A DNA stretch of 33,245 nucleotides from CAWEFA01 sp963808135 (GTDB lineage Bacteria > Bacteroidota > Bacteroidia > Bacteroidales > DTGW01). The stretch is from contig CAWEFA010000039.1 in the NCBI GenBank assembly GCA_963808135.1, forward strand, positions 1 through 33,245, written 5' to 3'. The stretch's first letter is position 1; every line of letters begins with the position of its first letter. The position numbers and the translations under genes were made by a program. Positions 17,796-25,053 of the stretch are shown here, one piece after another. The notes under the pieces are model-generated. The model saw only the letters and a program-made list of their open reading frames with translations. It was not told the origin of the DNA and ran no database searches.

Positions 17796-17828
17796 GCTAA
17801 CAATGTGCTTTATCAATACTTTGTTAGC
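17796..17828. repeat. 8-bp inverted repeat beside IS insertion site
   Basis: GCTAACAA (17796-17803) and TTGTTAGC (17821-17828) are perfect complements, extended by CC/GG with one bulged T. The IS has inserted 35 bases further on. Its role is unknown. Confidence 0.3.
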
Positions 17829-17862
17829 GGTTTAGTATAATATTTATAAGCTTTCTAATTTA

Positions 17863-17870
17863 TAATATTC
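17863..17870. repeat. Target site duplication, left copy
   Basis: TAATATTC directly precedes the left end of the insertion sequence and is repeated exactly at 19091-19098 after the right end. Eight bases is the duplication size expected of IS256-type elements. Confidence 0.75.
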
Positions 17871-19090
17871 GGCGTAATGGACATTTTTGATGCTATTTTT
17901 TACTCAAACTATTCTAATGGACATTTTTGATGCTGTTTATTTTTGCTTATTATCAATTCATATTTTATAAAACACGATATTTGAAATGTCAAGTAAGCAG
18001 AAACAGGCTCTGCTGGGGAGCAACCTGTCAGGAATATCTTGACCGATCGAAGTATTCGAGAAGGCTGGCTTACGTCAGCCATTCTTTTTTAATACTTTGA
18101 GAGCCGATTCCTTTAAAAACCCATTTATGAACTTTTCTTTACGCTGTCTGCTTAAACCATTGTGATTACGCAATTTGTTTTTCAAATCTGTAAATGTTCC
18201 CTCTAATTGATTGTTTGTGTTGGGCAAACCTAAATCCATATTATCATACCAGGTAAAAAGATATTGCTTGTTTCTTTCAAGGCTCATGTATGCACTTCTT
18301 ATGCGTTTATGAACATATCGGCTTCTCCCTGTTTCAGGGTTCATAGCCCGTTCATTGATGTAATTCTTCCATCTGTTATACCATTCGTCAAGCATTCCAA
18401 AGAAACTTTCTTTATCAGTTTTAGGCAATAAATGAATTATCTCTTTCAGCTCAATAGATGCCTCAATACGTGGTTTTCGAGTTATATACCGGGTTACAAT
18501 TGCCACTTGATGAAATTGGCACATTTGTATGGGATATTCTGCTAAAGCTTTGAAAAGCCCCTTACGTCCATCACAAACTATGCCCCTTATTTGCATGCCT
18601 TGCTCCTTGAGATAATGGACACCTTCTACATATCCAGCTATGGTCTCATATTTGACAAATTTCCAATAAAGATGATGCCCTTTTGTATCTTTGAATACCA
18701 TAACCCCAAAACTGCGCCCGAAATAAGTAGTATCCATTAAAATAATGCTTTCTTTTGCTTTATGGTACTGCAATTTTATTGATACCTTATCAAGGTGTCG
18801 TTGTATTGTTTTTAAAGATGTACCATACTTTTGGGCTAATTGTTGATAGGTTTGCTTACCTTCTGTATATTCTTGCCAAAGAACTTGATTGTTAATCCTG
18901 TCGCCACCCATAAACTGTTTGCCACAGGCATGACATTTGTACCTTTGTATTCCTTTTATTTTACCACTTCTCTTGGTAATTTTTGAACCACAGTAATAGC
19001 AATTTTTTTATTCATAGCTTTCAATTTCATCAAAGCTATTGAAATACTACCTTTGAACTATATGGTAGCATCATTTTTGTCCATTAAGTC
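17871..19090. mobile_element. IS256-like insertion sequence, complete, about 1.22 kb
   Basis: Both ends are identifiable. The left end begins GGCGTAATGGACATTTTTGA and the right end, read inward, begins GACTTAATGGACAAAAATGA. They share about 19 of 24 positions, the TAATGGAC and TGATGCT blocks exactly. An 8-bp direct duplication (TAATATTC) flanks the element. The left end also has a second, direct copy of the TAATGGACATTTTTGATGCT block exactly 40 bp inside the first (17875-17894 and 17915-17934). One transposase gene lies on the minus strand. The insertion lies between tRNA-His with its terminator and the terminator of the lipoprotein gene, so no gene is broken. Confidence 0.85.
18075..19015 (-). 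pseudogene. IS256-like transposase with N-terminal zinc ribbon, frame break in poly-A
   Basis: The intact frame (18911 to 18075, 278 residues) is a DDE-type transposase. Likely catalytic residues are D60 in LMDTTYFGR, D114 in IVCDGRKG and E237 in NNQLEGTF, numbered from the Met at 18911. A helix-turn-helix (TYQQLAQKYGTSLKTIQRHL) comes first. Upstream, a second frame holds a zinc ribbon, CYYC followed by CHAC, that runs directly into this sequence. An ATG at 19013-19015 starts it, but a run of seven A (minus strand; 19003-19009) puts it out of frame. Eight A would give one 313-residue protein. The break may be sequence error or slippage. It belongs to the variant Zn-binding branch of the IS256-like group, as far as I recognise it. 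Confidence 0.85.
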
Positions 19091-19098
19091 TAATATTC
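19091..19098. repeat. Target site duplication, right copy
   Basis: TAATATTC, identical to 17863-17870, directly follows the right end of the insertion sequence. Confidence 0.75.
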
Positions 19099-19102
19099 AA
19101 AA

Positions 19103-19137
19103 AAAAGGTGGACGTAAAAATAATACGTCCACCTTTT
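19103..19137 (-). terminator. Terminator of the GxGY-repeat lipoprotein gene
   Basis: AAAAGGTGGACGT (19103-19115) and ACGTCCACCTTTT (19125-19137) form a perfect 13-bp stem with a nine-base loop. On the minus strand it is followed by a T-run. It stands 18 bases after the lipoprotein stop codon and just outside the IS. Confidence 0.88.
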
Positions 19138-19154
19138 ATATTTAATTTGACAAA

Positions 19155-21791
19155 TTATTGCTCAATAGTACGTTTACCAGTTCCTAAATAAATATCCCTG
19201 ATATAAGTGTTACTGGTTAAGGTATAAATTGTATTAATTGTTGTACCTGAACCGCCGGCTGTTAATACAGAAAATCCTTCTCCAGGAATATATTTTTTGT
19301 TACTTGAAGGTCCCGGATTGTTCTTGCCCAAATATCCGGAGCCCTGGTTAACTATTTGAACTCCCGTTACCCGGCTGCTATCCATTTTTGTTACTATTGC
19401 TGAAGCGCCGCTTCCCATGCCTGCAACCGAAGGAGTAATAGTAATAGCAGGAAGATTTACATATCCCCAACCTTCATTATTTAAATTAATGCCGGTAACA
19501 TAACCATCAGGAGACAAAGTTAACGTAGCTGTGGCTGTCTGATTTACGTTTGGCATCCTGAACCTTACCGACGGGGTATTATAATAACCTGAACCTCCGT
19601 CAGTAATTGTTACTCCTGTAACCCTTCCGCCACTGATAGTAGCGGTTGCTGCTGCATTTGCTCCATTACCGTTACCCATAGTTGAACCTGTAGTTGGATA
19701 ATAAAATTCAACAACCGGCGCAACGTTGTAGCCTTCTCCATTATTTGTAAGGTTTATGGCAATAATCTGGCCCGCCTTACTATTGCAAAGCGCAGTTGCT
19801 GTGGCAGCTCTTTGATAGGTGCTTACGGTAACAGTAGGGTTGCCTGTGTATCCAACGCCCGGATTTGTAATTGTAAAGCCGGTAACCTGACCACCAGCAG
19901 CAGTTGCAGTTGCAGTAGCGTTAACTGAAGCGCCACCACCTGCAATTGTAACAACAGGATCGGCTGTATAACCCAAACCAGGATTTTTAACATCAAGCCC
20001 TGACAAAACGCCATCGCCCAGTGTTGCTGTTGCTGAAGCCTGAACACCATCAGGATTTGCCGCCGGTGGAGCAGCAATAACCACATTAACATCGCCGGCT
20101 AAATATCCTGAACCCATATTGACTATAGAAATATTATCAACACGATAATGTAAAACTGCATTAGCTGCAGCTCCACTTCCATTTCCGTCAACCGAAACAA
20201 ACGAAATTACCGGATTGGAAGTAAACCCCGAACCAACATTGGTAACATTTACTGAAGAAACTGAAGTGCCGGTTAAAACAGCTGTTGCAGCAGCGTTTCC
20301 GTCTCCTCCGTTTATTACAACATTCGGGGCAGAAGTATAATTAGCGCCGCCGGCTGTAACATTAATCTGATATACATATCCTTTCATATTGGCATTTGCA
20401 ATTGCCCCTGTACCGGAATTGGAATATACTGTTACTGCAGGAGGTACAGCATTATAACCTGCACCGTGTGAACCCAAGCCAATAGTAATGTTTTTAACCC
20501 CGTATGTAACAACAGGAGTAGCTGTTGCTTTTATAGTTTCTGAACTAATTAAGCTAACAGAAGCTCCTGAATAACCTACACCTGCATTTATTATTTGGAT
20601 ATTGCTTACACGCCCATTAGCATCTATTGTTGCAATGGCAGTAGCAGGTGTAAGAACTGTGCCTGAAGTAGCATCAACTTCAACATTTGGTGTCTGGGTA
20701 TAACCCAATCCGGGATCTCTTAAAGTAATTGATATAATACCTGATTCTGATATTGTATCAGTTGCTGTTGCTTCTATTGTCGGCTGATTCGATGTTCCAT
20801 TGCCTGTCGGAGCAGTGAATGTACAATATGCGGCAGGCACATAAGGAATTGTACTTGGGGTATAATTTGAGGAAAACAAAGTCCTTACAGTTTGCACCCC
20901 ATATACCGGCACATTATTCAATGTGTCTAATAACAATGTTTGGTTAACAGCAACATCAGAAATTTCCATCTTTATTGGAAGTCCATCACCCGTTGCCGGC
21001 ACCTTTAATGAGTATGCGCCATTTGCATTAGTTGTGCTTTCGAAAACAATCGAGTTATATGCAATTTTAACAATATGCCCGTAATAATTAATCTCAGGCC
21101 TGATATATCCTCCAAAATAACTAATATCTTCATAGGAAGCCATATACTTAGCAACAAAATCGCTATTATCTACATCAATAACCCCGAAAACACTAACAGT
21201 ATCTGCATATTCGCGTCCGACATTTGTTAAGTCGGATTGGTAAGTTACTACCCCGCTAATAGTAGCCATTTTAGGCCCGGCTGTTGGAAACAGAGGTACG
21301 ATAGTTCCAACGTATCTTTGTGAATTCCATTCGTCAGAATTGGTAACGCTGTGGGATGAATCCAATGGAGTTAACTGGGCAATAAAACTGCACTCGGTAA
21401 AGTTTGCAGCTTGTATGCGAACCGAAACTGTACCAATGCGCAGGTCTTTTATGGTTACAATCCCCAACCCGGCAGTGTCTGTTACAGAAATAGTTTTGCC
21501 GTACTGTACAGCAATAACTTTAGCTCCCTGAATAGCAGCTAACTTTTTAGTAGCTTTAGTTGATTTTTCCGATACCATTGAGAATCCGGCATCGCTTCCG
21601 TCAACAATATTAATAGAGTAAACAATTACTCCACCTGCTCTTCTCAGAGAGTCCCTTATTAAAGAGTCTTGCAGTGCATTGTTATTTAATTTAATTTGGT
21701 CGTCCACTGCATTAGTAGTTTCTTTTTTACATGAATAAAATACAATGCTTAATAAAAGCATAATTTTAAAAATAAGATAAATTTTTTTCAT
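19155..21791 (-). CDS. Large surface lipoprotein with GxGY repeats
   Basis: 878 residues. The leader has a hydrophobic core and a lipobox-like end VFYSC, with Cys at residue 21, so it is probably a lipoprotein at the outer membrane. Residues 40-150 and 170-290 look like beta-rich carboxypeptidase-regulatory or Ig-like modules (ISGVVTY, TTNANGAYSLKVPATGDGLP). From about 361 to 815 there are twelve units, each marked by GxGY or a close variant (GLGYTQTP, GVGYSGAS, GAGYNAVP, GANYTSAP, GSGFTSNP, GSGYLAGD, GLGYTADP, GVGYTGNP, GEGYNVAP, GSGYYNTP, GWGYVNLP, GSGYLGKN). Each repeat is about 30-50 residues and has the pattern P.V.I, an Ala-rich middle (AxATA) and a V.GI.I.N.G end. I know this repeat from scattered bacterial and phage proteins but not its function. 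No neighbour on the same strand suggests a pathway. Confidence 0.8.
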   Translation of the reverse strand: MKKIYLIFKIMLLLSIVFYSCKKETTNAVDDQIKLNNNALQDSLIRDSLRRAGGVIVYSINIVDGSDAGFSMVSEKSTKATKKLAAIQGAKVIAVQYGKTISVTDTAGLGIVTIKDLRIGTVSVRIQAANFTECSFIAQLTPLDSSHSVTNSDEWNSQRYVGTIVPLFPTAGPKMATISGVVTYQSDLTNVGREYADTVSVFGVIDVDNSDFVAKYMASYEDISYFGGYIRPEINYYGHIVKIAYNSIVFESTTNANGAYSLKVPATGDGLPIKMEISDVAVNQTLLLDTLNNVPVYGVQTVRTLFSSNYTPSTIPYVPAAYCTFTAPTGNGTSNQPTIEATATDTISESGIISITLRDPGLGYTQTPNVEVDATSGTVLTPATAIATIDANGRVSNIQIINAGVGYSGASVSLISSETIKATATPVVTYGVKNITIGLGSHGAGYNAVPPAVTVYSNSGTGAIANANMKGYVYQINVTAGGANYTSAPNVVINGGDGNAAATAVLTGTSVSSVNVTNVGSGFTSNPVISFVSVDGNGSGAAANAVLHYRVDNISIVNMGSGYLAGDVNVVIAAPPAANPDGVQASATATLGDGVLSGLDVKNPGLGYTADPVVTIAGGGASVNATATATAAGGQVTGFTITNPGVGYTGNPTVTVSTYQRAATATALCNSKAGQIIAINLTNNGEGYNVAPVVEFYYPTTGSTMGNGNGANAAATATISGGRVTGVTITDGGSGYYNTPSVRFRMPNVNQTATATLTLSPDGYVTGINLNNEGWGYVNLPAITITPSVAGMGSGASAIVTKMDSSRVTGVQIVNQGSGYLGKNNPGPSSNKKYIPGEGFSVLTAGGSGTTINTIYTLTSNTYIRDIYLGTGKRTIEQ

Positions 21792-22100
21792 TTTCTGAAT
21801 GTTTTAATGTTTAAGTATTTGATTTGTAGTATCAATATTTTATAATTGAATCGAGGTGTTTTGGATGCTTCTTCATTAAACTAAAATTCAATTTTTCTTT
21901 AGATATTGAAACAGGTTGTTAAATATACTAAATATTTGCATTACTGACATAAAACATTTTACTAAATTTTATATGATTTCAATTAATCGATCATTTTTTG
22001 ATTTCCTGCAAAATATTTATAACTTGGATGTTTAAAATGGAAATTATCAAATTCACAACTCAAAACATCCTTTATTAATGTTCGATAATTGCTTCAATTT
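21792..22100. other. Divergent AT-rich spacer
   Basis: A spacer of about 309 bases between the lipoprotein gene (minus) and DUF2851 (plus). I see no gene or clear promoter box. The only structure is an imperfectly placed inverted repeat, GGATGTTT (22026-22033) and AAACATCC (22063-22070). Confidence 0.4.
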
Positions 22101-23487
22101 ATGAATGAAGATTTTTTACAATATATATGGAAATACCAGCTCTTTAATCAAAAGCCATATAAAGCAGATACGGGCGATAAAATTGAAATTATTCACGTAG
22201 GCGAACAAAATTTTAATGCCGGCCCGGATTTTCAGAATGTAAAAATCAGGATTGGAGAAACATTGTGGGCCGGTAACTGCGAAGTTCACCTCTTGTCATC
22301 AGATTGGGCCAAACATAATCATAACAACGATAAAGCCTACGATAATGTAATATTGCACGTTGTGCTTAAAAACGATACTGAAACAAAAACAAGCAAAGGA
22401 CGGGTTGTCCCGACAATTGAGCTTAAATGGGATATTGCTCTTGAAAAAAATTACAAATCACTTCTCGACAGCCAGCGATGGGTTTCCTGTGCCGATCAAA
22501 TTGCTGCGGTTGATAAAATGTACATAATTCAATGGCTCACAAAACTTGCAATTGAAAGGCTTGAAAAGCGGTCGGATGAAATTATTTCTTTTCTTAAAAA
22601 AGGCAATAATAATTGGGAAGAAGCATTTTATTATTTTCTCGCCCGCAGTTTTGGGTTTAAAGTTAATGCAGTTCCATTTGAAATGCTGGCGCAATCGCTT
22701 CCCCTGAAAATATTGGCAAAGCATAAGGACAGCCTTTTTCAACTAGAAGCATTATTATTCGGGCAATCAGGATTAATAATTAACCCGCCTGATGAATATT
22801 CGGATAAACTTTTAACCGAATATAATTTTCTGCAAAAAAAATATTCAAATGAACTACCCCGCAGCAGAGCTGCGAGGTATCAAAGAAAATACAACAATGG
22901 AGTTTGCATAGCAAACCTATTATTTGATTTTACCCCGTAGCAGAGCTACGAGGAATTCTTTTGATTAAACCCTTTAAAACCCCATTTATGGAAATTCATG
23001 CGCTTGCGGCCGGTTAATTTTCCCACTATTCGAATTGCACAATTTGCTGCACTAATAAACGTTTCATCACATTTGTTTTCGAAAATTTTAGAAGCTAAAA
23101 ACATTAATACGCTTGAAAACTTATTTAAAGTATCAGCTTCAATTTATTGGGATAGTCATTATACTTTCGGGCGCCAGTCGGCAAAGTAAGGCGAAAACAC
23201 TTGCGCCCGGTTCTATTTATCTGTTGCTTATAAATACAATAATCCCATTTATTTTTGTTTATGGAAAAATTAAGAAGTTGCCGGTTTATAAGGATAGAGC
23301 AATTTCATTTTCAGAAAATTTAAAACCTGAGAAAAACAGCATTATAAATAAGTGGCAAGAATTAGGCTTAAAACCACTTAATGCATTTGAAACACAAGCC
23401 CTGATCCAACTAAAAAACAATTACTGTAGTGAAAAGAAGTGCCTTGATTGTTCTATTGGAAATCAGCTAATTGCAAAGAATCGATAA
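22101..23487 (+). pseudogene. DUF2851 family protein, interrupted by repeat element and frame break
   Basis: DUF2851 is a Bacteroidota family of unknown function, about 420-430 residues. The N-terminal part (22101-22853) reads MNEDFLQYIWKYQLF, then NAGPDFQNVKIRIGETLWAGN, the family's start; ATG 22101 is preferred over the TTG at 22089. At about 22855-22966 a REP-like insert adds PRSRAARYQRKY and two stop codons (22938-22940 and 22962-22964), yet the frame resumes unchanged as HLWKFMRLRPVNFPTIRIAQ. A second break lies near 23169-23173, where one extra base or two missing bases shift the frame to the C-terminal part, which ends in KKCLDCSIGNQLIAKNR. The stop codons inside the insert make this a real disruption, unlike the simple frame breaks elsewhere. 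Confidence 0.85.
22855..22954. repeat. REP-like paired-hairpin element within DUF2851
   Basis: Two 24-base copies stand in the same orientation: 22855-22878 with core CCCCGCAGCAGAGCTGCGAG and 22931-22954 with core CCCCGTAGCAGAGCTACGAG. Each is a palindrome around AGA. The copies differ by a C-to-T on the left arm and a matching G-to-A on the right arm, so pairing is kept. Between them lies a third hairpin, GTTTGC-ATA-GCAAAC (22902-22916). The layout resembles BIME/REP units spread by RAYT transposases. No RAYT gene is in the window. Confidence 0.75.
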
Positions 23488-23532
23488 ATTAATTAATTCA
23501 CAATTTTAAAGAGATTTTTTATTTAGTTTTAA

Positions 23533-23784
23533 GTAACTATTCAGGTAGATAGACTATAGACTAACAGACTATAGGAGAAAAATATGCGGGATCATACTAA
23601 ATTCAGGGCATTTGAACTTGCCGATGAAATGGCAGTTTTAAGTTATAAGATAACCAATGATTTTCCTAAAGGTGAAATATATGGATTAACTTCGCAAATG
23701 AGAAGGCCAGTAGTTTTTATCCCTTCGAATATAGTTGAAGGATGTGTCCTAAATGCCTTCAGTCTAAATAACCTGAATAGTTAC
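23533..23784. repeat. IVS-like element with 14-bp inverted ends
   Basis: GTAACTATTCAGGT (23533-23546) and its exact reverse complement (23771-23784) bound a segment holding the four-helix-bundle gene. Inside them, AGACTATAGG (23566-23575) faces CCTTCAGTCT (23756-23765), matching at eight of ten positions. The left arm also repeats AGACTATAG. The ends would fold into a long stem, as in the intervening sequences of 23S rRNA, but the element lies in an intergenic space. Confidence 0.65.
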
Positions 23785-23838
23785 AGTTTTATCTTTCAAC
23801 GATTTTTTATTTTGACATTTGTGAGTAGAAAAATTTAA
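23584..23838 (+). pseudogene. Four-helix-bundle protein (23S rRNA IVS type), truncated
   Basis: Residues 1-55 match the four-helix-bundle/S23 family: MRDHTKFRAFELADEMAVL, then FPKGEIYGLTSQMRRP and SNIVEGC (usually PANIAEG). Family members are about 115-120 residues. Here the second half is gone: after Cys55 the frame runs through the right inverted repeat and out into the spacer (LNAFSLNNLNSYS). This looks like an internal deletion that left the element's ends intact. The family has no proven enzyme activity and is known mainly from intervening sequences and diversity-generating elements. Confidence 0.75.
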
Positions 23839-23840
23839 TT

Positions 23841-24869
23841 ATGATTAAAAAAAACCGTTTCATTAAAATATATATAGGTATTACTTTACTCCTGTTCGTA
23901 ATAGTTCTGGGAGTAACCGGTTTCATGATAATTGAGCATTACTCATTTACCGAAGCTTTTTTTATGACAATAAACACAATAGCTACGGTAGGTTTTAAAG
24001 AAATGCGATCGTTATCAAAAACCGGTATGTGGTTTACATCTTTTCTGATTATCTTTAGTTTTGGTATTTTTGCTTTTGTTGTATCTTCTTTTACACAATA
24101 TTTAGTTGATGGCGTTTTTCGTAATTATTTCAGAATTAAAAGAATGCAAAGTAAAATCGACAAACTGAAAAAACATGTTATTGTTTGCGGTTACGGGCGG
24201 AACGGTAAACAAGCCGTTGCTGAATTGTTGTCGCATAATGTTCCGTTAGTTGTAATCGAAACTGATTTAACGCATTTGGAACACCTGCATGATATGGGGG
24301 ATATCCTTTATATAGAAGGCGATGCAACACAAGACGAAATACTTTTACAATCGGGGCTTGAACGTGCACGCGCATTAATAGCAACCCTGCCAAATGATGC
24401 CCATAATGTTTTCCTGGTGCTGACTGCGCGGCAACTTAACCCGAATATTACCATAATAAGCCGCGCTTCTGAAGACAGTTCCGATATTAAACTTCGCAGG
24501 GCCGGGGCCGATAACGTAATTATGCCCGATAAAATAGGAGGCCGCCGCATGGCAAGGCTCGTCGCTAAACCAGATGTTGTAGAATTTCTGGATTATATGA
24601 CCCAGCAAAATTCCGAGAATGTTGTGCTTGACGAAGTAGAACTCGATAGCATAACCGATTATTTCAGCGGCCGTCCGCTTCGCGATTTGGAAACACACAA
24701 TGATACCGGGGCTAAAATAATTGGCATAAAACAACAAAACAGAATTTTCATAATCAACCCGCTTCCCGAAACTGTAATCACCCCTCGCGATAAACTTTTT
24801 GCTTTAGGCACAAAAAAGCAGGTTCAGCAACTTCGCGATCTTATTGTTAATATCAGCATTAAAGGATAA
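23841..24869 (+). CDS. Potassium channel with RCK/TrkA domains
   Basis: 342 residues. Two membrane segments (about 11-31 and 62-84) enclose a pore loop with the filter TVGFKE at residues 49-54, a variant of TVGYGD. A cytoplasmic TrkA-N/RCK domain with Rossmann motif CGYGRNGKQ (117-125) and nucleotide-binding Glu follows (VVIETDLTHLE). A TrkA-C domain forms the last 80 residues. This is the MthK-like architecture of ligand-gated potassium channels. Whether the Lys in the filter still allows potassium selectivity is unclear. The start ATG is two bases after the end of the decayed four-helix-bundle frame. Confidence 0.9.
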   Translation: MIKKNRFIKIYIGITLLLFVIVLGVTGFMIIEHYSFTEAFFMTINTIATVGFKEMRSLSKTGMWFTSFLIIFSFGIFAFVVSSFTQYLVDGVFRNYFRIKRMQSKIDKLKKHVIVCGYGRNGKQAVAELLSHNVPLVVIETDLTHLEHLHDMGDILYIEGDATQDEILLQSGLERARALIATLPNDAHNVFLVLTARQLNPNITIISRASEDSSDIKLRRAGADNVIMPDKIGGRRMARLVAKPDVVEFLDYMTQQNSENVVLDEVELDSITDYFSGRPLRDLETHNDTGAKIIGIKQQNRIFIINPLPETVITPRDKLFALGTKKQVQQLRDLIVNISIKG

Positions 24870-25053
24870 AAATAACTTTCTTGTTAGTAAATCCTCATTT
24901 TTTTAGCTTTCAAAAATTGGCTTGATAATTGATAAATACTTGCTGTTGCTTTTTAGCTTTTACTTTTTATTAGCTTAAATGCTAACAATTAATAAAATAT
25001 ATTTAGACTGATAATCTTAAATTTATTTTTATTTATTTTGATTCCTCTCTGAA

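Noticed and set aside
17875..17934. Two 20-base direct repeats that might suggest a CRISPR array
   Set aside because: Only two copies exist, they match the inverted end of the IS, and no cas gene is present.
19823..20092. Second minus-strand frame inside the repeat lipoprotein
   Set aside because: Its Leu/Gln-rich translation is the off-frame reading of Ala/Thr/Gly-rich repeats, not a gene.
19340..20711. DNA-level tandem repeat array
   Set aside because: The repetition is clear in protein but the DNA units have diverged, so it is recorded as protein repeats within the gene.
23841..24869. Reading the RCK protein as a TrkA subunit of a Trk transporter
   Set aside because: The N-terminal pore loop and two membrane segments show a channel with its own RCK domain, and no TrkH is nearby.
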